Source: Duganella guangzhouensis (lineage in GTDB: Bacteria; Pseudomonadota; Gammaproteobacteria; Burkholderiales; Burkholderiaceae_D). Taken from it: a stretch of 64,000 nucleotides of DNA. A program made the position numbers and the translations under genes. A model generated the notes under the pieces. The model saw only the letters and a program-made list of their open reading frames with translations, searched no databases and had not been told where the DNA came from. The stretch spans positions 1 to 64,000 of the forward strand of contig NZ_WKJK01000013.1 of NCBI RefSeq assembly GCF_009674535.1, read 5' to 3'. Positions 38,692 to 47,218 of this stretch are shown here, one piece after another. The first letter of the stretch is position 1. Each line of letters begins with the position of its first letter.

Positions 38692-40080
38692 TCAGAATAT
38701 GTGGTTGTACTGGATGCCTACCATTTGAATGTAAGTCTTGTAGGCTCCCGTGGTCGTCTCGCCATTGCCGGAGCAAGTTGTCAGCGCCGGGTTACACGTA
38801 TCGGTGTAGCCGGCCAGAGCGTCCTTGATATGCATATAGGTGTATGCCCAATCGATAGAGGCGTTCTGGTTCAAGCGATAACTTCCGCCAACCGACAACA
38901 AGGACCGCGCGCTGTCCGGCAATGACGGATGGCGCGCCTGGCCACCAGAGATGGGCGACTGATCATAGCCCAGCCCGGTGCGCAACATAACCCCCTCTTT
39001 GACCTGATAATTCAAGCCGACCGACATACGATAGGTGTCGCGCCAATTCATATGGATCGTCGCCGGCCCCACGCCATTGCTCTGCGAGATGACCAGGTCC
39101 TGCAAGCGCGAATTGCGTGTCCAGGTCACATCCCCCATCAGCGCGATAGTCGGGTTCAGTTGATGAAACAGGTTCGCCGACAGCGTTTCCGGCGTGGCGA
39201 GGCTGACCGCGGCTTTGCTGCTGGGTTCCTGCTCTTCCGCCAGTGCGCGCATCGACACGCCGTTGAGATGGCCACCGGTAAAGCTGCCGGTGACCTTGCT
39301 GAAGTCCCACCTCCAATCGCCTTTCAGCGTCTGTTTGATACTGGAACGGTAGGCCAGGCCAAAACGGGTGGCCTCATCCAGCTGGAACATATAGCCGATG
39401 TTCCAGCCGTAAGCCCAGTCGTCGCCACTGATACGCGACTGGCCGTCGCCGGAAATGCCAGCGGACGAGCTGCCATACTGTGCGCCGATTTCGGCGGCGG
39501 CGGTCGTGACATCCCCCGCCTGCTTCATCTTGGCCGTCATGTACTGCGCGCTGACACCGAGGCCGATCGAATGCCGGTCGTTCAACTTGAACGAAACAGA
39601 CGGATTGATGTCCACCGTCTTCAGCTCGATGCTCTGCAGCGAATAGCGCCCGACCCAATTGTCGCCGTAGTCGAGCTTGGCGCCATACGGGACGAACATG
39701 CCGACGCCCACCGCCAGACGGTCGTTGATTTCATGCGTCAGGTAGAACGATGGCGCGCCCGCAAGCTTCGGTGCGAAGGTGCCGCCATTGCCGCCCCCGG
39801 TCGGCTTGCCCAGCACATTGGTCGACCCCAGGTCGGTATAGCTCGAATGCGGCACCACCAACGTCAAGCCGGCGGACAATTCGGTCCCTTTCAAGCGCGC
39901 CATGGCGGCCGGATTGGTGAACAGCACGCTGGCATCGTTCGCCTCCGCCGCGTTGGAGAATGCGCTCCCCTGCCCTGAAATGGTTTGCGAACCGAATTGG
40001 TATCCCGAGGCCGAGGCCGCGCCGGATAGCGCCACCGACCACATGGTCATGACCGCCAGACTGATTTTTTTCAGTTTCAA
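38692..40080 (-). CDS. FadL/OmpP1/TodX-family outer-membrane transporter
   Basis: 462 aa. Long-chain fatty acid or aromatic hydrocarbon uptake channels of this family form a 14-stranded barrel. The start is TTG at 40080, set by a textbook AAGGAG 7 nt upstream. Signal peptide KISLAVMTMWSVALSGAASA; the mature N-terminus GYQFGSQTISGQGSAFSNAA and NPAAMARL match the FadL hatch domain (NPA), and the last residues (VGIQYNHIF) end in Phe, as outer-membrane proteins do. Last gene of the TetR-linked minus-strand set 40117-44233. Confidence 0.88.
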   Translation of the reverse strand: MKLKKISLAVMTMWSVALSGAASASGYQFGSQTISGQGSAFSNAAEANDASVLFTNPAAMARLKGTELSAGLTLVVPHSSYTDLGSTNVLGKPTGGGNGGTFAPKLAGAPSFYLTHEINDRLAVGVGMFVPYGAKLDYGDNWVGRYSLQSIELKTVDINPSVSFKLNDRHSIGLGVSAQYMTAKMKQAGDVTTAAAEIGAQYGSSSAGISGDGQSRISGDDWAYGWNIGYMFQLDEATRFGLAYRSSIKQTLKGDWRWDFSKVTGSFTGGHLNGVSMRALAEEQEPSSKAAVSLATPETLSANLFHQLNPTIALMGDVTWTRNSRLQDLVISQSNGVGPATIHMNWRDTYRMSVGLNYQVKEGVMLRTGLGYDQSPISGGQARHPSLPDSARSLLSVGGSYRLNQNASIDWAYTYMHIKDALAGYTDTCNPALTTCSGNGETTTGAYKTYIQMVGIQYNHIF

Positions 40081-40116
40081 TTTTGTCTCCTTTTTATATG
40101 GATGTGTGATGCGGCT

Positions 40117-40928
40117 TTAATTCATGCCACCAGGTCTTACCGCATCGCGTGCCTGGTCCAGCAACACCGGATCGTGGGCATTGACGATGCGCATCTCGGA
40201 CGATCCCTGGGTGTATAGCTCAGCCAATCTGGCGTGATTCGCCTGGACACGGCGCCAATCGTGGGCGATCAAGCGTTCCATCAGCCGGAGCGAATACGGC
40301 GCGCCGCCGCGTCCGTCGATTTGGCCGTGATGGTAGAAGGCATCGCCAACATGCAATATCCAACGGTCGCCCGCATCGATCGCATACGCCGCATGCCCCC
40401 GCGTGTGGCCCGGCAGGCTGACCAGCACAATCCCGTCCGCCACCTCGGCCAGCGGTTTGGCCGCCGCGAAGCCGCGCCATGATTCGACTGCTGTGGCGTG
40501 TGCTCGACCAGCAACGGCCCGTGTTCACGCGCCGCGGGCAGGTAGCGTCCGCGCTCCACCAGGGTCTTCGGGTGGCGCGCGGCAAACGCCTCGGCTGACG
40601 TCAAATGCACCTGTGCCCAGGGAAAATCCGCCAATCCGCCCACGTGGTCGGCATCGAAATGGGTCAAGAGAATATGCCGGACGTCACGCGGGTCGAAGCC
40701 CATGCGTTCGATCTGCACAATCGCCGCTTCCTCGGGACTGAACACGGGTCGAACAAACGCCCTCGACGGTCCAAACCGGCGGCCGGGCTGCGAGACATCC
40801 AGCAGCCCCAGTCCGGAATCGACCAACACCAGTCCGGAGCGGGTTTCGATCAGCAATACATGGCAGACCAGCCCGCACGGCGCGCCCAGCGGATGCATGG
40901 TCCCGCAATTGAGATGATGAATTTTCAT
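40117..40928 (-). pseudogene. Metallo-beta-lactamase-fold hydrolase, frameshifted
   Basis: Two frames are needed to read one protein. The first (40928 down to about 40490) has the start MKIHHLNCGTMHPLG, LVLVDSGLGLLD and the metal site LLTHFDADHVGG. Homology resumes in a different frame from about 40476 (SWRGFAAAKPLAEV, VSLPGHTRGHAAYAI, then VGDAFYHHGQIDG) and ends at the stop at 40117. One base appears missing (or two extra) between about 40476 and 40495. The shape is that of an N-acyl-homoserine lactonase-like enzyme (AttM/AhlD type). It may be a real inactivation or a sequencing error; the rest of the operon is intact. Confidence 0.8.
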
Positions 40929-40939
40929 AGCCGCGCCGT

Positions 40940-42502
40940 TTAATGTGATGCGAGCATCGCCGGGTCAATCACAATCACGGCATTGCTGCCGTCCCAGTGC
41001 TGTGCCGCTTTCTTCACGTAATCGAACAATGCCGCCTTGGCGCCACCCAGATCTGAAATCTCGACACAGGTGCCTGCGTGGTGCTCGGTTTCGAGATACG
41101 CGAAACGTCCGCTCGGCCCGCCGAGTTGCCCCTCCTGGCCAACGCTGAAGCCGGCGGCCAGCGCGCGCTCGTACAATGCCTGGTAGTCGCGCGACCAGTA
41201 GGCGAAATGCTGCAAGCCCTCGCGTCCGGCATCGAGAAAGTCGCGGTACATGGATGGCGCATCGTTGACCGGCGTGATGATCTCGATCTGAATGTCGCCG
41301 CTGTTGGCCACGGCGACGTCCATCGCCATCGCGCTCGGCGCGCCCTTGTAGGTGAAGTTCTCCGGCTGCACGCCGCGCAGCAGGAACCATGGGCCGATGC
41401 CGCTGCGGACAAAGCCCGCGATCGAGGCATCGATGTCCTTCACCACGTAACCCAGTTGCGCGATGGAGCCAAAGAAATTGTGCACCGGCGCGCGCTGCAC
41501 CGGCTGCTCTGGCGCGTCCGCGAAGGAAAGCAGAATCTTGCCGAGCGCGGCGTTGTCCCGCAGGCGGTTCGCCGCCTCCAGCGCCGCATGCACCGGATAG
41601 ACCGAGTCGATCAGCGGCGTGAATTTGCCATCCGCCAGGGCCGGCATGACGCTGGCGTGCAGCGCCATGCAGACCTCGCCAAGCTCTTCCGGCGTGCGAA
41701 TGCTGAAGGTGGTGCCGATCAGCCGTTGTCGCCGGAATGACACCTGGTCCAGGTCAAGATTGGCCACCGGTCCGGCCAGCCGGCCGATGTTGACGATGGT
41801 GCCCTGCGTGCGGGTCACGGCCGGCAACAGGCCGAACTGCTCGCCCCCCAGATGATCCAGCGTGATATCCACGCCCTTGCCGTCGGTGGCGGCCAGCACC
41901 GCCTCCACCAGCGACTCACTGGCGGTGTTAATCGCCACGTCCGCACCGGCCGCCAGCATCGCGCCACGTTTGGCGCTGGACGTGGTGGTGGCGATCACGG
42001 TCGACGCCCCCAATGCCTTGGCCATCTGGATCGCCACCAGGCCGATCGAGGTGGTGCCGCCGACCACCAGCACCGATTGACCGGCGACGAAGCCCGCCTG
42101 CGTCACCAGCGCGTCATGCTCGGTCGCCAGCGCCACCGGCAAACAAGCGGCCTGTTCAAATGTCATGCCGTCCGGGATCGCCAGCAACATCCTCGGATCG
42201 CACAAGGCATAGTCGGCGAAAGCGCCCATCGTCACGCCCATCACGCGAGTGCCCACCGGCATCGACGGTGCGAGCGGACTGGAGGTTTCAACCACGCCGG
42301 CGAATTCCATGCCGGCCGGGTAGACATCGCCCGGCTTCAGCTTCGGGCTATAGGTTCCCGTCAACATATACAAGTCGGCGCGATTCAGCGCCGCCGCGAC
42401 CACGCGGACCCGCACGGCGCCGAGGCGCAATGCCGGCAGGGCGACATCCGGCTTGAGCACCCAGTCCGGGCCGATACCACCAATGAGAGCGCGCATATTC
42501 AT
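40940..42502 (-). CDS. Fusion of a zinc-independent medium-chain quinone oxidoreductase and a VOC (glyoxalase) domain
   Basis: 520 aa. Residues 1-330 are a medium-chain dehydrogenase of the NADPH:quinone reductase branch: GMEFAGVV, EQAACLPVALATEHDALV, VLVVGGTTSIGLVAIQMAKA (Rossmann) and VDITLDHLGG. No zinc-binding cysteine cluster is visible. From about 345 begins a VOC module, QLGYVVKDIDASIAGFVRSG, FTYKGAPSAMAMDVAV, then GLQHFAYWSRDYQALYERAL and a Glu-containing end (YLETEHHAGTCVEISD). I know of no named enzyme with this order. It lies 12 bp upstream of the frameshifted hydrolase. Confidence 0.85.
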   Translation of the reverse strand: MNMRALIGGIGPDWVLKPDVALPALRLGAVRVRVVAAALNRADLYMLTGTYSPKLKPGDVYPAGMEFAGVVETSSPLAPSMPVGTRVMGVTMGAFADYALCDPRMLLAIPDGMTFEQAACLPVALATEHDALVTQAGFVAGQSVLVVGGTTSIGLVAIQMAKALGASTVIATTTSSAKRGAMLAAGADVAINTASESLVEAVLAATDGKGVDITLDHLGGEQFGLLPAVTRTQGTIVNIGRLAGPVANLDLDQVSFRRQRLIGTTFSIRTPEELGEVCMALHASVMPALADGKFTPLIDSVYPVHAALEAANRLRDNAALGKILLSFADAPEQPVQRAPVHNFFGSIAQLGYVVKDIDASIAGFVRSGIGPWFLLRGVQPENFTYKGAPSAMAMDVAVANSGDIQIEIITPVNDAPSMYRDFLDAGREGLQHFAYWSRDYQALYERALAAGFSVGQEGQLGGPSGRFAYLETEHHAGTCVEISDLGGAKAALFDYVKKAAQHWDGSNAVIVIDPAMLASH

Positions 42503-42541
42503 ATTCGAAGTCCTTTCAAGGGTTGAGAAGTGAAGTGTTGT

Positions 42542-43102
42542 TCAGGAGAGCAGCTTGGGCGGTGTGGTCTGGAGCAGGCGCGGGTCGGGCTTGCCGGAAA
42601 GCTTGAGCAGGCCGCGCAGTGCCTTCACTGCCAGCGGCCAATTCTTCGGGTGCTTCAAGTTGACGCCGCCCAGCAGTTGCTTGAGCATGGTCAGGGTGTC
42701 GAAGTAGATCCGTTCAATGATGAGATTGTCCTGCGCATCGAAAATGAAGAATGCGGCCATCCGCACGCGAAAGCGCGAGCCGGTGGCGGGAATCGTGCCC
42801 AGCGGACCGCGATGCGTGCCCAGCAGCCAGAACTCCGCGATCACCGCGTCGTGGCTGTGCCGCAGCGAGACCAGCTCGTGGTCCTGGTCGGGGAATGCCA
42901 CCCGCGTGTCGTGGTAGTAGCCGCGCACCTCGTGGTCGCCATCGTGGACCGTCATGGTCGCGATGATTTCGTAGTGCGGATGGGGAAAGGTCGCCAGAAC
43001 GTCGTTCCAGCGCTGTGCCACTTCATCATGAAAATGGTCGAGAACCAGCTTTTCGCGCGCTGCGAGACGCTCCGGGGAAGGAAGGGTACGGTAAGAATTC
43101 AT
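42542..43102 (-). CDS. SnoaL/NTF2-like protein
   Basis: 186 aa, cytosolic. NTF2-like fold signals: LVLDHFHDEVAQRWNDVLAT, YEIIATMTVHDGDHEVRGYY and AAFFIFDAQDNLIIERIYFD. Related proteins act as ester or polyketide cyclases, or aldol-type isomerases. The C-terminal 40 residues (VNLKHPKNWPLAVKALRG) extend the usual domain. Same strand and operon as the oxidoreductase fusion, 39 bp upstream of it, and 12 bp downstream of the MBL gene. Confidence 0.78.
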   Translation of the reverse strand: MNSYRTLPSPERLAAREKLVLDHFHDEVAQRWNDVLATFPHPHYEIIATMTVHDGDHEVRGYYHDTRVAFPDQDHELVSLRHSHDAVIAEFWLLGTHRGPLGTIPATGSRFRVRMAAFFIFDAQDNLIIERIYFDTLTMLKQLLGGVNLKHPKNWPLAVKALRGLLKLSGKPDPRLLQTTPPKLLS

Positions 43103-43114
43103 GACGATAGGCTC

Positions 43115-44233
43115 TCAGGATGCATGGGTGATCGCGCAATGGCGGAAGGTCGGCGAGGTGCCCGGATTGGTCCACATCGGGGTCAGTTCGCTAGAGGGAA
43201 AGAATTGCAGAAAGCGCGAGTCGGCCTGGGCACGGTCGGCGATGGTCTTTTCCAGGATGATCGAGTTGTACTGATCGGCGATGGTTTCGATCGTGTTCGC
43301 ATTGAGGATGACTTCCTGCCGCCACGCCCTGCTCCAGGCGGCGACACCGGGCAAGCGCGAATGTTCGGGCGTCAGGCACTCGGTGGCGATGACATTCTCG
43401 CTGCTGACCCAGATGCCGGTTGAGGTGTTAAGCACCAGACTCTGGTTGCCAAATACGTGCCCCGGGGTTTTGATGATGGCCACGCCTGGACCGAGCATCA
43501 CCGAGCCTTCAATCGGCAGAAACACATCCAGCGGAACATCGCGGTAGGCTTCCGGCTGGTACCACGGCCTTTGCAACGGATGCAGATCGGCCATGGCGAT
43601 CAGCTCATCCTGCTGAACAATCACTTTCGCGTTCGGGAATATGGCCCTGGCGCGCTGATTCAAGTCCGCCTGGAAGGTGCTGGTTCCTACCCAGCGGCGC
43701 AGGTCCTGCGTGTGCAGATGGTCGAAAACCAGGTAGTCGACCTCGGACGGCTTGATGCCCAGGCGTGCCAGGTGCTCCAGGACGGTGCCGTGCACGGTGG
43801 TCACGCGGTTAGCCACCACCTTCGGGGTGCGGCGCAGCAGCTCCGCGAAGTAAGGCGTGTTGCGCCCGAGTTCAACATCGCTGGGTTCGAACAGCAGCAC
43901 CCGCGGCCGCCCTCCACTGTCGGTCCAGCGGATCACCAGCATCCGGTTGGTGATCGAGAGAAAAGGCGCCAACGCCTTGGTCGCCCGAAACAAGCCGAAG
44001 CGGCTTGGATACGGCAGCGTGACCAGATCGCAGGTGTCGATCGTGGCCGGCATGCCAGACCTCGCGAATTCCGCACGGAAGCGCAGGCCGGCCGCGCGCG
44101 CCGCCCGCAATCGCCCACCAGGGCCGCCGTCATCAGAAATTTCCAGCGAGCTAATCGATTCGCCTGCCGTCGGCAAACCGGCGAGGTCGGATAGGCTCCA
44201 GCCCGGGGGCGGAGGCGAGGCTAACGAGGTCAT
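43115..44233 (-). CDS. Metallo-beta-lactamase-fold protein with degenerate metal site
   Basis: 372 aa from the ATG at 44233, preceded by GGAG 6 nt away (a TTG four codons upstream is less likely). The MBL fold is suggested by RVLLFEPSD, VHGTVLEHLARLGIKPSEVD, LVFDHLHTQDLRRW and IIKTPGHVFGNQSLVL. The usual HxHxDH loop reads H-L-H-T-Q-D-L, so Asp is displaced and the final His is lacking. It is the first gene of the TetR-linked set. Odd length compared with ordinary ~250-residue MBL hydrolases. Confidence 0.72.
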   Translation of the reverse strand: MTSLASPPPPGWSLSDLAGLPTAGESISSLEISDDGGPGGRLRAARAAGLRFRAEFARSGMPATIDTCDLVTLPYPSRFGLFRATKALAPFLSITNRMLVIRWTDSGGRPRVLLFEPSDVELGRNTPYFAELLRRTPKVVANRVTTVHGTVLEHLARLGIKPSEVDYLVFDHLHTQDLRRWVGTSTFQADLNQRARAIFPNAKVIVQQDELIAMADLHPLQRPWYQPEAYRDVPLDVFLPIEGSVMLGPGVAIIKTPGHVFGNQSLVLNTSTGIWVSSENVIATECLTPEHSRLPGVAAWSRAWRQEVILNANTIETIADQYNSIILEKTIADRAQADSRFLQFFPSSELTPMWTNPGTSPTFRHCAITHAS

Positions 44234-44261
44234 GATGGTCTCCAAAAACTGTTATAGATTT

Positions 44262-44306
44262 AATCCACGCCGTGGATTTTTTTTTGATTTAACCACGCTG
44301 TGGATT
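44262..44306. promoter_or_regulatory. Two palindromic operator candidates for the TetR regulator
   Basis: Operator 1 is a perfect 17-bp inverted repeat, AATCCACG-C-CGTGGATT at 44262-44278. Operator 2 at 44290-44306 reads TAACCACGCTGTGGATT, 14 of 17 bases identical. Centres are 28 bp apart, and both lie between the divergent starts at 44233 and 44338. The arrangement fits TetR-type dimers binding cooperatively. Confidence 0.75.
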
Positions 44307-44337
44307 TTTATGTCAAGGTAAGTTAAGCTCCTGTTCC

Positions 44338-45042
44338 ATGAGCACAACTTCCCATCCTGAAAATGCCGTCGCCCCGGCGCGCCGTGGCCGCCCACGCAGC
44401 GGGCAGTCGGATTTGTCCCGTGAAACCATCGTGCAGGCCGCCGTCGATATCATTGGCAGCGAGGGCGCCGGCGCCCTGAGCTTGCGTGTGGTCGCGCGCC
44501 GCCTGGGAGTGGACGCGAAGAGTCTTTACAACCACATCGAAAACAAGGAAGCGCTGCTCGACGCGGTCGCCGAGCATGTCCTGTCGCGCATGGTCATTCC
44601 GGAACGCACCGGCGATTTGCGGTCCGACCTGGTGGCGATTGCGCATGCCTTCCGGGCGGCGGCGCTGTCGTCACACCGCGAGGCGGCCACCCTGGTGCTC
44701 AGCCGGCCGGTTGAGTCACTCGCGCATCTCGCGCCGCTGGAAGCGACACTGGCGGCCCTGATCAGCGCCGGCGCCAAGCCCGCTTGGGCAGTGCACGCGG
44801 TGCGCGCGGTATTGGCTTTTATGACCGGCACCTTGCTGCGTGAGGCCACGACCGGCCTGACATTGGGCAGCGACGATGTCGAAATTGCCAGCCCACGGGA
44901 GGCCGCGCTGGGCAAGCTTGGGCTGCCCCACATTGCGCTGGTTGCGCACCACCTCAGTCGGCTTGACCACGCGCGCGAATTCGACTTTGGCATCAAAATC
45001 CTTGCCGATGCCTTCATTCATGAACTCGGCAATCCAAGCTAA
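44338..45042 (+). CDS. TetR-family transcriptional regulator
   Basis: 234 aa. Helix-turn-helix at about residues 25-70: DLSRETIVQAAVDIIGSEGA, LSLRVVARRLGVDAKSLYNH, IENKEALLDAVAEHVLSRM. The C-terminal ligand-binding domain (about 80-225) is of the TetR_C type with a SHREAATLVLSRPV helix. The N-terminus is basic (ARRGRPRSGQ). Divergent from the five-gene hydrolase/oxidoreductase set and next to two palindromes, so it probably represses that operon. Its stop is 6 bp from the leu promoter. Confidence 0.9.
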   Translation: MSTTSHPENAVAPARRGRPRSGQSDLSRETIVQAAVDIIGSEGAGALSLRVVARRLGVDAKSLYNHIENKEALLDAVAEHVLSRMVIPERTGDLRSDLVAIAHAFRAAALSSHREAATLVLSRPVESLAHLAPLEATLAALISAGAKPAWAVHAVRAVLAFMTGTLLREATTGLTLGSDDVEIASPREAALGKLGLPHIALVAHHLSRLDHAREFDFGIKILADAFIHELGNPS

Positions 45043-45048
45043 AACTGC

Positions 45049-45078
45049 TTGACAAGCCAGTAGCCAATCTCTTACATT
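45049..45078 (+). promoter_or_regulatory. Sigma70 promoter of the leu leader/leuA transcript
   Basis: TTGACA (45049-45054), an exact -35 hexamer, 18-bp spacer, then TACATT (45073-45078), 4 of 6 matches to the -10. It starts just after the tetR stop. Transcription would begin about 45084-45086, i.e. at the ATG of the first leader ORF. Confidence 0.75.
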
Positions 45079-45084
45079 GGAGGA

Positions 45085-45171
45085 ATGATCTCGCATCTGC
45101 ACCTATCCGCTTTCCTGCTATCGCCTGCCAGCGCCCTATCGCTAGCAGCGCGTCTACTAGCACGCGTTTAA
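45085..45171 (+). CDS. leuL: Leucine-rich leader peptide 1 upstream of leuA
   Basis: 28 aa with eight Leu codons; six of these are CTA, which is very scarce elsewhere in this GC-rich DNA where CTG dominates (for example in leuA). The cluster is spread through the ORF and ends with CTA CTA near the stop. The ATG lies at the predicted transcription start and a GGAGGA sequence abuts it with no spacing, so initiation on a leaderless message is suggested. At the stop, ACGCG (45162-45166) can pair with CGCGT upstream (45149-45153) or downstream (45174-45178), a possible switch. Role (leucine attenuation) inferred. Confidence 0.72.
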   Translation: MISHLHLSAFLLSPASALSLAARLLARV

Positions 45172-45465
45172 TCCGCGTCCCTGTTGTACCCCGGTGCCGG
45201 CCATAAGCCCGCACACCGTCTCAAAATCCAGGAAAGTTTTGCACCGATGCTCTCTACGACTACGGCCATCCATGCTCCATCCCGCACCAGCGATCTGTTC
45301 GCGCTGCCGGCTGGCGCACGTTCGCTGTCGACGCTACTGCTAAAACTACCGATCGGTTGCCGCGCCTAGCGCCCCGTGGTAGCACGGCAGCCCCTCCGCC
45401 ACACCCAGTAGCGCCAGCGCTCTCTCGCCGGCACCCAAATTTACAGAAGATCCAGGAGCCCCATC
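45172..45465 (+). promoter_or_regulatory. Leader region between leader peptide 1 and leuA
   Basis: Holds a second leucine-biased ORF (45247-45369) and a short hairpin CCGTG/CACGG near 45374-45387. I could not find an intrinsic terminator with a T-tract, so control may be Rho-dependent or translational rather than classical attenuation. Confidence 0.5.
45247..45369 (+). CDS. Leucine-rich leader peptide 2 upstream of leuA
   Basis: 40 aa, ATG at 45247, AGGAAAG about 11 nt upstream. The end of the peptide contains STLLLKLP encoded with CTA-CTG-CTA-AAA-CTA, again the scarce Leu codon. The ORF stops 97 bp before leuA. It could be the true sensor, or the two ORFs could sense different leucyl-tRNA isoacceptors in series. 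Less certain than ORF 1 because fewer Leu codons lie in the first half. Confidence 0.55.
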   Translation: MLSTTTAIHAPSRTSDLFALPAGARSLSTLLLKLPIGCRA

Positions 45466-47160
45466 ATGATGTTGCAGAACCCAGCGTCCAAATACCGCGC
45501 CTTCCCCGCCGTCCAATTGTCCGACCGTACCTGGCCGAACGCCGTCATCGCCAAACCGCCAATCTGGATGAGCACCGACCTGCGCGACGGTAACCAGGCG
45601 CTGATCGAGCCGATGAGCATCGAGAAAAAACTGCGCATGTTCGAGCTGCTGATCAAGGTCGGCCTGAAAGAAATCGAAGTCGGCTTCCCATCGGCGTCGC
45701 AGACCGACTTCGACTTCGTGCGCAAACTGATCGAAGAGAACCGCATTCCGGACGACGTCACCATCATCGTGCTGACCCAGTCGCGTGAAGAACTGATCCG
45801 CCGCACCGTCGAATCCTGCGTCGGCGCCAAGCGCGCCATCGTCCACCTGTATAACTCGGTGGCGCCGGTGTTCCGCAAAGTGGTGTTCGGCATGTCGCGC
45901 GAAGAGATCACCAACATCGCCACCACCGGCGCCAAGCTGGTGAAAGAGCTGACCAAACAGCATCCAGACACCGACTGGGGCTACGAGTACACCCCGGAAT
46001 CCTTCTCCACCACGGAGCTGGACTTCTCCAAGCATATCTGCGACGCCGTGATCGCCATCTTCGAACCGACCCCGAACAAGAAGATGATCATCAACCTGCC
46101 GTCCACCGTGGAATGCAGCACCCCTAATATCTACGCCGACCAGATCGAATGGATGTCGCGCAAGCTGACCCGCCGCGATTCGCTGATCATTTCGGTCCAC
46201 CCGCACAACGACCGTGGCACCGCCGTGGCTTCGGCCGAACTGGCCGTGATGGCCGGCGCCGACCGCGTCGAGGGCTGCCTGTTCGGTAACGGCGAGCGCA
46301 CCGGCAACGTCGACCTGGTCACGCTGGCACTCAATCTTTACACCCAGGGCGTGCATCCTGGCCTGGATTTCTCCGACATCGACGAAGTACGCAAAGTGGT
46401 TGAGGAATGCAATCAGCTGCCGGTGCACCCGCGTCACCCATACGTCGGCGACCTGGTATTCACCGCCTTCTCCGGCTCGCACCAGGACGCGATCAAAAAA
46501 GGCTTCGCCAAGCAGCAGCCGGGCGCGCTCTGGGAGATTCCATACCTGCCGATCGACCCGCAAGACCTGGGCCGCAGCTACGACGCCGTGATCCGCGTGA
46601 ACAGCCAGTCCGGCAAGGGCGGCATGTCCTACCTGCTGGAACAGGACTACGGCCTGGTGCTGCCTCGCCGTCTGCAGATTGAGTTCAGCCGCGCCGTGCA
46701 AGTGGTGGCCGACCAGACCGGCCTCGAAATCACCTCGGAAGGCATCTACGATATCTTCAACAAGGAATACTTCGAGCAGACCGTCCCTTACGGCTACCAG
46801 TCGCACAAAATGGTGGAAGACACCAGCAGCGACGAGCCGGTGCAGATCGACGTCGCCATGATCCACAACGGCGCGCCGCTGGCACTGCAAGGTGGCGGCA
46901 ATGGCCCGATCGACGCCTTCGTCGACGCGCTCGGCCTGGACATCAAACTGATGGACTACCACGAGCACTCGATCGGCTCCGGCGCCAACGCCAAGGCTGC
47001 GTGCTACGTTGAACTGCGTCTGGCCAACGGCCCGACCCTGTTCGGCGCCGCCACCGACAGCAACATCCTGACCGCCTCGTTCAAGGCCGTGCTGAGCGCC
47101 GTCAACCGTCAGTTGACGCGCCAGCAGGCGGCGCAGGCAGCTGGCACTGTTGCAGTCTGA
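45466..47160 (+). CDS. leuA: 2-Isopropylmalate synthase
   Basis: 564 aa, the long LeuA type (leuA2/proteobacterial class). Condenses acetyl-CoA with 2-ketoisovalerate in the first step of leucine synthesis. The HMGL-like TIM barrel shows [18 protein letters not shown] (catalytic Arg/Asp), [18 protein letters not shown], and [19 protein letters not shown] with the metal-binding His pair. The C-terminal LeuA-dimer regulatory domain (about 430-550, [16 protein letters not shown]) binds leucine as feedback inhibitor. AGGAG 7 nt before 45466. Downstream of two leucine leader ORFs. Confidence 0.96.
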   Translation: MMLQNPASKYRAFPAVQLSDRTWPNAVIAKPPIWMSTDLRDGNQALIEPMSIEKKLRMFELLIKVGLKEIEVGFPSASQTDFDFVRKLIEENRIPDDVTIIVLTQSREELIRRTVESCVGAKRAIVHLYNSVAPVFRKVVFGMSREEITNIATTGAKLVKELTKQHPDTDWGYEYTPESFSTTELDFSKHICDAVIAIFEPTPNKKMIINLPSTVECSTPNIYADQIEWMSRKLTRRDSLIISVHPHNDRGTAVASAELAVMAGADRVEGCLFGNGERTGNVDLVTLALNLYTQGVHPGLDFSDIDEVRKVVEECNQLPVHPRHPYVGDLVFTAFSGSHQDAIKKGFAKQQPGALWEIPYLPIDPQDLGRSYDAVIRVNSQSGKGGMSYLLEQDYGLVLPRRLQIEFSRAVQVVADQTGLEITSEGIYDIFNKEYFEQTVPYGYQSHKMVEDTSSDEPVQIDVAMIHNGAPLALQGGGNGPIDAFVDALGLDIKLMDYHEHSIGSGANAKAACYVELRLANGPTLFGAATDSNILTASFKAVLSAVNRQLTRQQAAQAAGTVAV

Positions 47161-47182
47161 TAGCCGCAACGCAGTAATAGAA

Positions 47183-47218
47183 CGGGTGGCACGCGGCGTC
47201 CCAGCTGCGTCCCACCCG
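47183..47218 (+). terminator. Hairpin after leuA
   Basis: CGGGTGGCACGC (47183-47194) pairs with GCGTCCCACCCG (47207-47218), one mismatch, 12-nt loop. No T-tract, so a terminator role is only probable. Confidence 0.5.

Noticed and set aside
40476-40495. Programmed frameshift in the MBL gene
   Set aside because: No slippery heptamer or downstream structure at the site; mutation or sequencing error is simpler.
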